Numbered from the stretch's first letter, positions 12,151 to 24,049 are shown. The stretch: 64,000 nucleotides of DNA from Bagarius yarrelli (GCA_005784505.1 VCAZ01000102.1:1130481-1194480), one strand, 5' to 3'. Notes: generated by a model from the letters alone, not told the origin. Numbers and translations: made by a program.

Positions 12151-12312
12151 GGGCAAGTGGTAGCTCGGTGGTTAAGGCTGTTAAATTGGTGATCAAAAGA
12201 TTGTTGATTCGATTTCCAGCACCACGAAGCTGCCACTGCTGGGCCCCTAAGCAAGGCCCTTAACCCCCAACTGCTCAGCTGTACAAATAAGATAAATGCC
12301 ACTCTGGATGAG
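12151..12312 (+). mobile_element. tRNA-derived SINE with L2-type tail
   Basis: GGGCAAGTGGTAGCTCGGTGG (A-box region), GATTCGATTTCC (decayed B box), CACTGCTGGGCCCCTAAGC and CCCTTAACCCCCAACTGCTC, then a shortened tail (GCCACTCTGGATGAGG). The 3' end has lost the AAATGCTGTAAATG motif. Confidence 0.85.
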
Positions 12313-12479
12313 GTAAAGCTTAACATTTTCTCTAAAGGACAAATAATTTTAATAAGGACATTCCAAACCATTGTTCTAAAAAAGTTTTTTTAACATTACA
12401 AGGACATACATTAACAATTAACGTTATAAAAACATTTCATGAACGTTATTGTAAGAGCAATTTTTAAGCGAAAGTTTTT

Positions 12480-13160
12480 TTTTAGTGAAAGTTGTTTGAA
12501 CGTGATTACAATCTTTAGCTAAACTCATTTTAAATGTTCGACACGTGAGTCACATGATTCAATGTTCATGATTCATGTTACAACATGAACATTATTGTAA
12601 GATCGTTTTGTCCCATCATTTGGACAACTTTCAAACAATGATTTGATAAACATTATTGCAATATCGTTTTGTCCAGACATTTGGGCAACTTTTAAAAAAC
12701 ATTAGCAAAAGTTGTTTGAACATGATAACATTATAAGCTGTACTTATTATAATAGTTTGACACGTGAGTCACATGATACAGTGTTCAATGTTTTATGAGA
12801 ATTATTGTAAGAGCGTTTTGTCCCAACATCTGGACAACTTTTTTGTTAACATTATTGTAAGATAGTTTTGTCCCAACATTTTGACAACTTTCGAACAACT
12901 TTTCATAAACAATATTGTAAAATCGTTTTTGTCTTAACATTTGAACAACTATCAAACAACTTTTTATAAACATATTTATAAGATCATTTTGTCCCAACAT
13001 TTAAACAACTTTCAAACAACTTTTCATGAACATTATTGTAAGATCGTTTTGTCCCAACATTTGGACAACTTTTAAAGAACGTTAGCCTGAACATTGTTTG
13101 AACGTGATAACATTTTTAGCTGTACTCTTTTTAAATGAACCAAAATCACATGATTCAATG
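12480..13160. repeat. Minisatellite of about 61 bases
   Basis: Units built on AACATTATTGTAAGATCGTT, TTGTCCCAACATTTGGACAAC and TTTCAAACAACTTTTCATG. The word GTTTTGTCC or a near match recurs around 12605, 12668, 12812, 12873, 12935, 12993 and 13055, that is about every 61 bases in the better-preserved second half. The open frame on the minus strand (12785-13000) is a product of the repeat. Confidence 0.8.
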
Positions 13161-14059
13161 TTCAACCAACGTGACTCACATAAGAGTTAAGCTAAATGGT
13201 ATTGGAACGATGTCTAATGATGCATCTTGACCCAAATCCGCTAAAAAATTTCCTCATATTATGGCTAAGTTTGCTTGATTTTCCGGGAGGGACTCAAAAA
13301 TAGCGCCATCGTTCCTATACAGTATACTGATCCGATATACACTGGTGCTATTACAACCTATTCAATCGAAATAACAATTATTCCCATTTTATTAATCCCA
13401 TCACGCAGCAGTACATCTCTCTTAGCTTCTAATCAGCTTGGGTTTTTTTTCTCTCTTACTTATTAAATATGTAGACATTCGAAGCATGAGACATTCGTTT
13501 AAATCCACTAGGGTCATGTGCCGTAATGCATGGAGTGCAGCCCTTACACATATGACACAAACGTACCCTTATTAGCTGCCATTTTGCTGTCATTTTTTAA
13601 ATAGCATGCTTTAAAGTTTTACTCACACACATATTCACGTTACCAATCCGATCTTTCACCGGAGGAAGATAACCAATCACGGGAGAGATCTCTGCAGTCC
13701 AAATGCTACCTGCTTGGATGTTACATTTACATAAACCTTTATACGATCATTTTTTTAGACACTGGAGGTCTGTAAAATAGTTTAAAAAAAAAATTAAGGA
13801 TAATAATAATAATGATCATGACGATAATAGTACTTATTGCTGTCTGTTATTGTTGTTTTCTATAAACGTGTCGTGAAAACTGTAAGAATGTTAAAGTATT
13901 TAAAAGAAAAAAAAATCTTGAATCTCTTTTTTGTTTGCTTTAGTTTTTTTTTTTGTTTTTTTTGTTTTTTTTTGTTATATATTATTGTGTACCTATTGTA
14001 AATATGAAGCACACCTATTTTGCAAGCCAAGGATTCAATTTGTACTGTTGTTATATATA

Positions 14060-14086
14060 AATAAATTTTACTGGTTAGAAAATAAA
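14060..14086 (+). terminator. plxna2: Probable distal polyadenylation signals of plxna2
   Basis: Two AATAAA hexamers (14060-14065 and 14081-14086) lie 21 bases apart, followed by GTGTGGGGGTTTTTTTTAG, a GT/T-rich downstream element. This arrangement is typical of a real 3' end. Confidence 0.55.
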
Positions 14087-14090
14087 GGTG

Positions 14091-15595
14091 TGGGGGTTTT
14101 TTTTAGCATTTGTTGTAGAATTTAGTGTCAGTCTGAAGTTGAGCGTTTATCATTTCTGTTGGGTTTGGATTTGGATTCGATTTCTGAGGTAAACGACACA
14201 GGCTGAATTTCTGCTTAGACCTACGTCATTTGTACAGTAAACAAAGGCTAACAAGTGGAGATTAAAATCCCCTGACAGGAAATATATACAGAAATATATA
14301 CAAAAATACACAGAAAATATAATTGCTAAAAAAAATGGTTAAAATTTGTTATTTTCTATTTATTAGTCTTTCTGATCTTATTTTAAAAAACCTCTCCTCT
14401 CCTCTCTCCTTCCTACCACATGCTATTTCATGCATCAGCGACACAAGCTAACCCTTAAAAAACATTCACTGGAGAGCTTTTTTTTAGGAAAGAGTAAGCA
14501 AACGATGGGACAGCAGGAGGGTTACAGACTGCCGGCTGAAAGAAAGCTGCATTTAAAAGAAAATACCAAGATTCCAACCCTGTTATTGTAATTGCCTAAT
14601 ATAAAGTGTATTCAAATTGCATACTATGAATTGAGAAAGGTTTTTGTTATTGGAACCCCCTTTGCCTGTGGAAAACATTCATGCATGAAACTGGTCCCTG
14701 GTACAAAAAAGGTGGGAAACCACTGCTTTAAAATATATGTTGTTCTCCATATTTTTATCCAATCTACATTCATCCAATTATTCACACAGCTTCTGGTTCG
14801 GGGAATTTCACATGTTTATGTATAATGATAAATCGCAGCTCTACGACTGAAACATAGAGTCTAAAGTGCCAAATTTTGAGCTCTGGCATGCGATTCACTC
14901 GTACACTTCAAGCTGGTAATTGCACAGTTGGCTGAAATTCTGATACATATTTCACACAAAACTAGAATCACTTTCGGGATTTTTTAACTCACTCTGATTG
15001 GATTCTTTCAGATTTCAAGAGGCGAAATCTGTGTTTCATTATTTAATGCTTATAAGGATTAGTTGAATGCTGGATTGTCCAAATTTGGTGTAAATTATAA
15101 CACAGACATATTTATTTGCACAACTATATTGAACAGATGATAAGGCTGCATTTTAGTCTTGTTTTTGTAGAGAAATCAAATTTCTATATATTTGTATTCC
15201 CCCCTGAACAGGATGCAGAACAGAAGGGAACTAGGATTGCTTTACATGTCAGTCAGATATGTCTAACATGGCTCGCTTGGCCAATAATAGCTGCTCTTGA
15301 GTCCAGACCTTCTGCTGTCAGTCTGGTTATGCGTGACTAATAAGACTTGAGATGCGATATGGGGAAAGAGACTGGGGTCAGTTGTTACACTTGTCACATT
15401 TGTATGCAAATCTTATGTAAAATATTCCGAAGCAACAGTTTTTGACATGTAGGTGCTTTCTTTTAAATTATTTAATATTAGGAGATATCAGGTTTTTTTT
15501 ATGTTTATATTACAAGATATAGATGTAAAATGTCGCAATAGTTTTCTTCATATTCCCTCGTGGTTTTTGTCAATCCTAAAACACATCTTGTAGGC
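14091..15595. other. Intergenic, no gene seen
   Basis: AT-rich sequence without a convincing open frame. A short CCAGACCTTCTG-TGTCAGTCTGG palindrome at 15303-15326 resembles the one at 1050-1075 and marks a shared short repeat. Confidence 0.6.
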
Positions 15596-17965
15596 TTAAA
15601 CCCTGTATACAGTTCCCATAGTGTGTGCCCAGCTAGACATTTTTCTAACAGCCCTCTTATAGGCAAAAAATAACTTTAAAAAAGATTTTAAAAGGAAATG
15701 TAAATACACTAAAAGATTCAGCAGGTTTAATCTCAGCAGGGGGAGTGTTTCAAAGTTTTGAAGTGAGTGAAGGAAAGGCCAGGTCACCCATAGAGTACAT
15801 AAGTTTAACAAGATCGGTTTAAAAGCCAGAGACGGAAAAGCAGAAAATCACGCCTTGGGGTGTAGACAGTTAAAGGTTCCGGCAGTGATTGAGTGGTCAC
15901 ACTATGCAAGGCCTTATGGGTAAGCTTTGGAATTTTAAAAATCTACCCCAAAAACTGTCAGGGATCCAGTGCATTGAAATGTTGGAGTGATGTCCTAGCT
16001 CGTCCTGGTCCTTGTCAGGATTCTGACAGCTGAATTTTGGACGTACTGAAAAAACTCCTACAAGCAGATCAGAAAAGAAAGTAATGCATAGGAAAACAAA
16101 TATATTTCTCTTTTACCTGCTAAAAGTGCTACCATTGGGTGCACGTCTTGCAAAATTAGCATTTTTTTAAATAAAAAAAAGGCTTGACTGTATATGAGAA
16201 TGTTTATGAGAATCATATATTGGATTTGTATAAAATAGCACCCCTAGATTTTTTAAATTATGTTTTAAATTCCAGTGGGGTGAAACAATATGCATAATCT
16301 TATTCTTGTCACAATCAAGACCGAAAGAACTTCCATGTTTTAATCTCAGAAATGCAGAAATGATTTTTGAGGCCAAGAGATCTAGGCAAAAGGGAAGCTG
16401 GGCAAAAGGAAAGATAAACATGTAAGACTAAAGGACTAATTATCGATCCCTGGGGAACACCAAACTGAACCAATATCGGACCTGTACCGATCCAGGGAGT
16501 CAAACTGCCTGATAAAACTTAACAATAAAAATAAATTAATTTTATAGTGTCAGAAGCACCAAAGACCGAGTAACAACAAATGATCCACCATGTCAAAAGC
16601 AGCACTGAGATCAAGAAGTATTAGAATTGAAAGGCAGCCAAAGTCAGCAGCCACTAACAAGCCATCAGTAACCTTAACTAATTCCTTTTCCATGCTGTGA
16701 TGTTTACGAAAGTCAGTTCTAAGAGGTTAGAGGAGGATTAGAAATGGGAGTCTAATAAGTCCAGTCTACATGAGACTGGAAACAGCAATTTTAGACACTG
16801 CTGGAACAATGCCCATGTACAGGAAGTCGTTTCTTATACTCAGGACAATCAGGTATAGAGATTGGAGGCATGATTTGAACAAACATGTTAGTATCACACC
16901 AACTATGGAAACAGCTGCTTTCATTTGTGAAATCTCATTACCAAGGGACACGGGATCCAGTGAGGACAATTTTAAAAAATGAGATGCTGGGGCTACTGAT
17001 AGAAGAGACAACAGTAATGCAATCTTAGAACTAAAGTGATCAGGAATACTGTTGCAAAGTTGAGCTGAACTATTAGCTTTAAACAGTTTGGGAAACTGAG
17101 TTGACTTTTTTCTTGGATTCCTAACAGTAATCTGGAGGCTACAATCTTGTTTTTATGTTCTTGTAAGTGGTACTTTCAAACTTGGTGATAAACACTCAGA
17201 CAAGAAAGACACCATCTTTGCTCAGCTTGCAACAAGCCGCCTTCATCTCCTAATTATACCAAGGAACAGAGCATACAAAGACTACCAATCAAGATTTTGA
17301 AGCTGCAAATTAGTCCAAACCAGATATGAGAACTGTATTTAACAAAGTAATTTTCTCCTCCAGAGATCAGATGGAGAACAATGATCTAATGCAGTCTCAA
17401 AAAAAAAAAAAATCAAGGAGATCAATGGATTTCTGATTACGCTATTATATGATACCAGAAGAGAAAAAAAATAAGGTTGTGAACATTTTATTTTAAAAAA
17501 GATATGCAACTGATTGGACAACCCTAAAACATGGGTGGTGGCCTTTAGGTAGCCTTTCGGTGCTATTGGAAAAAAACGAAAATCTTTTGCCATTGCAGAG
17601 TCTTTACTGTCAATGTGCATGTTGACATAGACAACAGATCAACAATTTCAAGCAAAACATTTTCCTTTGACTTAGAAAGTCTATAGAGACTGTAAAAATT
17701 GCAGCCGTGTTGATTGCAGCAACATTAAGAACCAGACAATTAAAAGAATTACGTCGGGATATGGACAAAGGGCATATTTTAAACAGTTGGTTGTACAGCC
17801 CAATGACACTCTGAATTACCCCAGGATAATAGGGAATCAAACAAATAGGACTACATTTGTTGAACAAAAGCCCATCATACTATTTGTGCCATGTTTCCGT
17901 CAGGCACACCAAGTCAGGCTTAATAAAACTCAATAAAAACGCAGATTTATTGATCACATACAGTG
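15596..17965 (-). pseudogene. Degenerate L2-like LINE (endonuclease + reverse transcriptase)
   Basis: Read on the minus strand from 17965 down: the endonuclease motif KPDLVCLTETW near 17915 (ETW is typical of APE-type nucleases), an RT N-terminal stretch with LFKSCL and GIVPAVSK (near 16800-16900), the RT palm motif GVPQGSIISPL (near 16450), then LNNLGVLF-like (KNLGVLF near 16230) and a C-terminal LHWIP (near 15965). The order endonuclease, RT, C terminus is that of L2/CR1-type non-LTR elements. Frameshifts, stops and gaps show it is dead; the catalytic A-DD segment was not found and seems deleted between the palm motif and KNLGVLF. Confidence 0.75.
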
Positions 17966-18385
17966 CATCCGCAGGGGCACTGAAGATGACGAAGACGACA
18001 CGACACAACTGAGTGCTAACAGGTTGTAAAATCAACACCAACACTGGAATTTGCTTCTAAACCTACATATTAAGTTATTTATATATCATGTAGGTCATAG
18101 AATTCTAATGTTTTGTTAGCATTCAGAGAAGTCACTTGCAAAAACTAATTCCCATTCAGGTTAAACTTAAATTTGCACGAGATGTACCTTAGTGCTATGC
18201 AAAGACAAATCCAGCCCTCAGCAATCTTGTGGTAATGTTAGTCCTAAGGTAAAAACCAATAAAATTTGTTCTTACACATTAAGCATGGTTGTGCGAGAAC
18301 CATGGTGGAGCTTGGTTGAGTTACTGTTTATGGTCACTGATCAAAGTGTTAATAAAACCTTAATGAAATTTCTTCATCATATTAA

Positions 18386-18564
18386 AGGGGGAAGTGGTGA
18401 CTTATGGTTAAGGTGTTGGACTACCAACCCAAAGATTGTGGGTTCAATTCCCAGCTCCACCAATCACCACTGCTGGGCCCCTTAACCCCCAATTGCTCAG
18501 ATGTATAAATGTAGATAAATGTAAGTCACTCTGGATAAGAGCGTCTGCCAAATGCTGTAAATAT
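18386..18564 (+). mobile_element. tRNA-derived SINE with L2-type tail, well preserved
   Basis: GGAAGTGGTGACTTATGGTTAAGG head, GGGTTCAATTCCC B box, CCACTGCTGGGCCCC body, and tail GTAAGTCACTCTGGATAAG then AGCGTCTGCCAAATGCTGTA. The tail contains the CTCT-GGATA-AGAG stem-loop. Confidence 0.9.
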
Positions 18565-18666
18565 ACAATAATTAAGCATGTAGAGTTAGAAATGTAATTT
18601 CTTGACCCTGAAATATATTTTAAAATATATATATTGGTTGAAATGACCAAAATATTCATACATATG

Positions 18667-19119
18667 TGTGTTTCCATGCCGGTCCACCAGAGGGCAATGG
18701 AAAAACTTTCTGTGTTTATGTTGTAGACCACGTGCTATGTGTTTGTTTATGTTCTCTATGTCTTTCCACATGAGTCCCCTGTCCGTGTGTCATGTTTCTA
18801 TTAGTTTTCAGTTCTGTCTCGTCATTGGTTTATTTTGGTCATGTGTCCCTCATTGTGTTCAGGTGTTTCTTGTTTAGTTAGTTTTTTTCCCTTCATTAGG
18901 TTGTGTATTTAAACTAGTGTGTTTGACTTTGTCTAGCTTTGTTGCTTGTTACAGGCAGTGTTTATGTCACGTTATGAGTTAAGATCATAGTCCAGTTTCA
19001 GTTCTGTCAGGTCAGGATTTGTAAGATTAGGTTTCTGTTTTCTTTTTCAAATGGTTCATCCTTTCTTTAGTTATTTGGTTAATAAACTTCATTTGCATCC
19101 TAAACCTCATCTTGTGACA
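18667..19119 (+). mobile_element. Solo LTR-like repeat
   Basis: About 450 bases from TG to CA with ACCAGAGGGCA near the start, a TATA-like TATTTAAACTAG near 18906, AATAAA at 19080 and TTGTGACA at the end. The internal words TTGTGTTCAGGTGTTTCTTGT and CCACCAGAGGGCA also occur, slightly changed, in the LTR-like pair at 31924 and 33128, so they are related families. No target duplication is clear and no internal region was found. Confidence 0.55.
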
Positions 19120-19284
19120 TTTATCTTTAAATAGTATGGGTAACAAAAAGAGATGTTCAAGAGTCCATTTTCTGAGGTGTGGAGAATAATTCTTGAACAG
19201 GATGTTCACAAAATACATACAGATCTGATGGTCAGGTGTTCCATTTTTCCATATAGTTTATATTTACTAGAATTGTATTTATTT

Positions 19285-19410
19285 ACAGTATTTGGCAGAT
19301 GCCTGAATCCATTATTTTTTTTATGCAACTGGGGGTTGATGGACTTGCTCAGGGGCCCAAACTAGCAAGTAGCAGTCCATCACTTTAAACACTGCACTAC
19401 CACTTCCCTG
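19285..19410 (-). mobile_element. SINE fragment (L2-tailed family)
   Basis: On the minus strand: a GGAAGTGGTAGTGCAGTG head, a CTGAGCAAGTCC-like body and the AACCCCCAGTTGCATA word, ending in a decayed GGCATCTGCCAAATACTG tail. Confidence 0.65.
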
Positions 19411-19494
19411 TGTTCCCTTAGTGAGTGCATAAATGTTGGGTACAATTTATGCACATAGGTAATGTATTTGATTCTTTGTGCTAAGTTTTCCAGG

Positions 19495-19682
19495 AAAACT
19501 GAGAATGGTAATGCAAAACCCTGGACAGGCCTGCCAGTTCATCACAGGGCCACACACACACACTATGGGCAATTTCGAGTCATCAATTAACCTAAAATAC
19601 ATGGTTTTTTTTGGGCTGTGGGAGGAAACCCAGTCCAAAGAAGGAGTACCCAGAGTAAACCTATGCAATCACATGGTCCTCA
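19495..19682 (-). mobile_element. GATG-tailed SINE, truncated
   Basis: Contains CAGTTCATCACAGGGCCACA, GGCAATTTCGAGTCATCAAT and GCTGTGGGAGGAAACCC, the reverse of the body of the element at 2054. Both ends are missing. The open frame spanning it and the next SINE (19478-19960) is not a gene. Confidence 0.75.
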
Positions 19683-19687
19683 AGCCA

Positions 19688-19927
19688 AATAATAATAATA
19701 TTCAATTCATTGTGCAAGGTACAGAGCCAATGAAATGCTTTTTTCGCATATCCCATCTTAGTAAGTCGGGGTCAGAGCGCAGGGTCAGCTATGATACAGC
19801 GCCCCTGGATCAGGAAGGGTTAAGGGCCTCTTGCTCAAGGACCCAACAATGGCTGGCGGCGGGGCTTGAACCCAGGTGTTTCTGGTCTTCAGATCAGCAA
19901 CTTAACCATTTGAGCCACCACTGCCCA
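19688..19927 (-). mobile_element. tRNA-derived SINE, third family (ATT-tailed)
   Basis: On the minus strand it begins GTGGTGGCTCAAATGGTTAAG, has CCTGGGTTCAAGCCCC as B box, GGGTCCTTGAGCAAGAGGCC, the unique body GCTGACCCTGCGCTCTGACC, and ends in AATATTATTATT. Further copies: 32297-32540 and a truncated one at 57432-57586. Confidence 0.8.
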
Positions 19928-19935
19928 GCGAGATC

Positions 19936-22480
19936 ATCGTACATTTTTTTTTTCAAGTGACGATAATACACAAGGTACAAATCTAATAATGCACCACAAA
20001 AGACGCCTTACTGAACGATAGGCACACCTGCAATCATTACCGCGTCGATTACGCCAAATCAGTCAAGCGTCTTTTTATGTATATAACCATAATTTAAGTC
20101 AAAGCTAGCAGCTAACAATAGCCAAGAGAATATATGTTTACTGACATTGCATTGTTTTATTTGTGGCTGTAATTAAGGAATATAATCTAAGTTGGCACTA
20201 CAGGACAAAACATCTGGGTAATTGAAAAATGAAGAGCAGACGCTACAGAAGGTAGCCACTATTTTAACTTTTACTTACATTTTTTAATGTATAATTTCAG
20301 GGGGTTGTTTTGCATGTTAATATTGTGAATTTTTATGGAGACCAAAATATTTTAAGTTATTTTAAGTTTATTTATTTCGGGATTGGATTGTATCCTGTCT
20401 GTTTCGATTCATTTTATTTAAAAAAAATTTTTTGGTTTACGTCTGTTCAATAGTTTATTCTGTTCTGCCTGCGACCTAAAATGTGCTAAAAAGTTTTGGC
20501 GCCCTTTGCAACTTAAACACATTTTTATTAAAATCTTTTCCAGTTTTTTTAAGAGCAAAAAGATGATGCTTCTATTTATGTGCAGTGTTACTAATTGGAG
20601 CAGTTGTTGTTGTTGTTGTTATTATTATTATAAATATCAATAATAATAATAAATGAATGATAATATCTTTCCCCAAGAGACAAAAAAGAAATTCCAGTCT
20701 GTAGGTTTTCGGCCGTTTTAAAAATGCTGAAGTTTCAAATCCTCCCACTAACCCACATCTATTCATAGTACGTTATAGAAATTACTTCTGATTCAGCACC
20801 ACCGCCGAACTACATCAGCAAAAAAGCACCGCCGCCAGCCTTCCCTAACCCCCACAACCAACTCTTTAGGAACAAAATGGCTGCCCATTTATCCCATTTA
20901 GACTGGATTAATCCTAGCATGCAATTTAAACCCTGCCATCAATGAACGCTCACACATAGGCAAGTGGCATAACAAGATAAGCGATGCTGCAAATGCAGAC
21001 TGGGACTGCAGTTTGTCTTCACCAGCTACCATTAGTCCCAGCTAGGCACTTTTTCAACAGCCCTTCTAGACTAATTATATTACAGTGGAAGTAAAGTAAT
21101 GACTACCGATTGGATGCTTGGGTAAAATACCTCACAGGAGCCATTTGTAAGGGGCTGCGGTAGATGCCCCTGTTTTTAAATCAATACAGAAAATATCTTA
21201 GAGTGCAGGCATCGGGCCAAAGAACGAAAGTGAAGGTTATGGTGTCCATTGGCAGCAAAGATTTGTACATTTTAACACTTAGTTTTTATAAAGATATGGC
21301 ATGAGTATGAAAAAAGATCTCTGAGGTAAATACACTTTGCTTGCTTGTGTGTGTGTGTGAAAAAATTCTCTCTCTATTTCTCTCTCGCTCTCTCTCTATC
21401 TCCCCCCTTCTGTGGCAGTTTATTCTGATTGTCGTCTCCATGTGGTCAATACAAGTAGCCAGGTCTATGCCTAATTAGTAGGTCACAAGAGGTCGGATTT
21501 AGTCCACCTGGACATTCATAAGATCACTGTATCAATAATTCAGAAAGCTGCAATAGCTTGACATAAATATTTCACCCTGTGCTACAGTGAGACCCTGATG
21601 TCAGAAACACAGTGTTAAAAAAAAAATCTAGCTTGCGTTATAGTGTAGTAAGTGTTATTATGCTTAATAACTAAAAGAAGCAGAAGATTCAATTGAAAAT
21701 GATTCGGATTTTATCTGTTACTGGACGTTGTTGGAAAGCAGCTTTAGAAAAAATGCTACTATTGAACACAATCACGCTAAAAATTGTATTAATTATAACA
21801 ATAGTGGAAAGGAACTTCCTGAGATAAAAAGACTTTCAAGATACTGTAGCCGTTTTGACGGCTTTATTAACTCATGACCTATTTTTTTCTCTACAAATTA
21901 TACACATAGGGTTTGGAGTAAGTGAACTGCCCGTAGAGACGAAGCAATGTTTTAGATACTAATCATATTTTCAGTTAAAGGCAAATTTTTTTTTACTTTC
22001 TCCACTAAAGAAACTGTTAAGCGATGTTTGTTTGTTTTCCACTCATTTTAATATTGGCTGAACAGACGTGTTTTTTAAATAGAGCCCTAGGTTAAAATTG
22101 GATATTAGCTCTTAAAGGGAAAGCGCACAATAAATAGTAGTGGCATTTTGCTTTCTCGTGGCGGTACCAACTTTTTCACGGTCTAGTACTGGGTCACGAC
22201 CTAGCAGTTGGGGACCTCTTGACTAGAGTATTGGGTAATTATCTAAGAAACTATTTAATGAACTGATGCATGCAATCCTAGTGAGAAATTACTAAACATT
22301 TACTTGATGCATAATATAGCAAAATATTTCAGAACACAATTCAAACATTAAAGAACCATCTGCAAATTGAGTTTAAAAGGCACGTCTTTACCAACATATG
22401 GAACAGCTTTTCCTAAATACTACACTGTTTATGTCAAATCTCCTTAATTTTATGTCGTCCTTTTTAATTTTGCTATTAGA
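19936..22480. other. Intergenic, little recognisable
   Basis: AT-rich, with a GTT/ATT run at 20602-20655, a CT-rich tract at 21368-21408, and a short word pair near 22160-22215 (CGGTACCAACTTTTTCACGG) typical of the end of a hAT-like element. No gene or exon was found. Confidence 0.55.
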
Positions 22481-22484
22481 ATAT

Positions 22485-23350
22485 CAGATAGAATGAAGGG
22501 GAAGGTGTACAAGACGGTAGTGAGACCAGCTGTGATGTATGGTTTAGAGACAGTGGTGAGACAGCTATGATGTATGGTTTAGAGACAGTGGTGGGACCAG
22601 CTATGATGTATGGGTTAGAGACAGTGGTGAGAGCAACTATGATGTATGGGTTAGAGATAGTGGTGGGACCAGCATGTAGGGGATCATCATGTATGGGGTT
22701 TAGAGACAGTGGTGGGACCAGCTATGATGTATGGGTTAGAGACAGTGGTGGGACCAGCTATGATGTATGGTTTAGAGACAGTGGTGAGAGCGGCTATGAT
22801 GTATGGTTTAGAGACAGTGGTGGGACCAGCTATGATGTATGGGTTAGAGACAGTGGTGAGACCAGCTATGATGTATGGTTTAGAGACAGTGGTGAGAGCA
22901 GCTATGATGTATGGTTTAGAGACAGTGGTGGGACCAGCTATGATGTATGGGTTAGAGACAGCGGTGAGACCAGCTATGATGTATAGTTTAGAGACAGTGA
23001 TGAGACCAGCTATGATGTATGGTTTAGAGACAGTGGCGCTGAGGAAGAGACAGGTAGCAGAGCTGGAAGTAGCAGAGCTGAAGATGTTGAGGTTTTCTTT
23101 GGGAGTGACGAGGTTAGACAGGATTAGGAATGAGTTCATTAAGATTAAGGTGGTTTGGACATGTACAGAGGAGGGATAGTGAATATATTGGTAGGGGGAT
23201 GTTAGAAATGAAGCTACCAGGCAGAAGGCAAAGGATAAACGAGGACATGCAGTTAGAGGGTGTGAGTGAAGAGGATCTAGAGAATAGGGGTGGGTGGAGG
23301 CAGATGATTCGCTGTGGCGACCCTTACAAAAGGAACAGCTGAAAGGAGAA
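22485..23350 (+). pseudogene. LINE reverse transcriptase, C-terminal fragment
   Basis: Translates, with frame changes, to KGKVYKTVVRPAVMYGLETV, then after a tandem expansion to VALRKRQVAELEVAELKMLR, SLGVTRLDRIRNEF, RWFGHVQRRDSEYIGR, LPGRRQR and WRQMIRCGDP. This is the conserved end of a non-LTR retrotransposon protein found widely in fish; I do not assign the clade. Related pieces sit at 41225-42150 and 42330-42465. Frameshift near 23150 and the expansion at 22528-23036 make it dead. Confidence 0.85.
22528..23036. repeat. 36-bp minisatellite inside the LINE fragment
   Basis: About 14 units of ATGATGTATGGTTTAGAGAC + AGTGGTGGGACCAGCT, starting near 22534, 22568, 22603, 22639, 22688, then every 36 bases from 22723 to 23011. 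Each unit codes MMYGLETVV(G/R)(P/A)(A/T). Units differ mainly at two or three sites (GGTTTAG/GGGTTAG, GAGAGC/GGGACC/GAGACC). The 36-base period keeps several frames open on both strands. Confidence 0.95.
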
Positions 23351-23585
23351 GAACAATTTGAGAAGGAAATAAAAGAATACAGCCTAATGTCCAACAAGAC
23401 AAGCAAGCAGCCGTTTGGTTCGTTAGGACTTGCAAAATAATTATTAATTCATCCCAATAAACCAAATATATTCTTTTAAACCTTTAAGCCAAATATTTAC
23501 ATCAATGTATTTATATAAATTTGAAATAAATCTGTATCTGATTTCTATTTGTCATGTCTGTTGGACTGCAGAATTGCTTTTTTGC

Positions 23586-23619
23586 ACACACACACACACG
23601 CGTGCGCGCACACACACAC
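23586..23619. repeat. (CA)n with central CG/TG core
   Basis: CACACA flanks a CGCGTGCGCGC core: an uninterrupted alternating purine-pyrimidine run. Confidence 0.9.
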
Positions 23620-24049
23620 TGGCAGATTTGTATAACTCTATTGTTATTGACGAGAGGGGGTAATCCTTATCTGAATGTAATCCTTTACCACTGAGACCAA
23701 TTCCAACCCTCTGGGGGCTTAATGCACTTATAAAAACCATTTCAGGAACTGGCAGAAAGCTGACAAATCAGAGGTTATGGATTATATTTGCCTCGATTAA
23801 AAGTTAAATTCTAAAATAATTAATGACTATTGGCGAAGGGCGGATTTTCATATGAATTTTTAATTGTATCGCTCTATTTTTTTTTCATTGCAAAGGGCAG
23901 GACATTTAAGTTTAAACTTAATATTACAATGCTCAAATAAAGCATTGTATAATATTAATATGGAATCCAGAACCTGAACCAATCATAAAGATGACCTCAG
24001 GAAAAATGTCTCACAAATAAGAGGTGAATCTCATAATCAGAGACATTTA

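Larger units (their letters stand above)
8667..14090 (+). other. plxna2: plxna2 3' untranslated region (inferred extent)
   Basis: There is no open frame of note after the TGA. The extent is inferred: paired AATAAA signals at 14060 and 14081 follow a dense AT-rich run typical of a 3' UTR end, and mammalian PLXNA2 also has a 3' UTR of several kilobases. An alternative earlier end is the AATAAA at 9729. The stretch contains an A-rich run (9077-9122), GT tracts, a 440-base GATA/CAGA compound tract, a SINE and a 61-bp minisatellite, all of which would be transcribed if the long form is right. Transcript data were not available. Confidence 0.5.

Noticed and set aside
15596..17965. Plus-strand open frames in this stretch as genes
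   Set aside because: The minus strand carries the ordered endonuclease and RT motifs of a LINE; plus-strand frames are shadows.
18386..18564. tRNA gene from A- and B-box-like motifs
   Set aside because: Body and tail beyond the tRNA-like head and many dispersed copies identify SINEs; no cloverleaf with anticodon arm could be drawn with confidence. The same holds for the other copies.
19478..19960. 160-codon + strand frame
   Set aside because: It runs through two unrelated minus-strand SINEs; chance open frame.
22528..23036. CRISPR-like regular repeat
   Set aside because: Units are directly abutting without unique spacers, in a vertebrate sequence and within a LINE.
22687..23406. 239-codon minus-strand frame
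   Set aside because: The 36-base minisatellite period is a multiple of three and lacks stops in several frames; the real coding sense is the + strand LINE.
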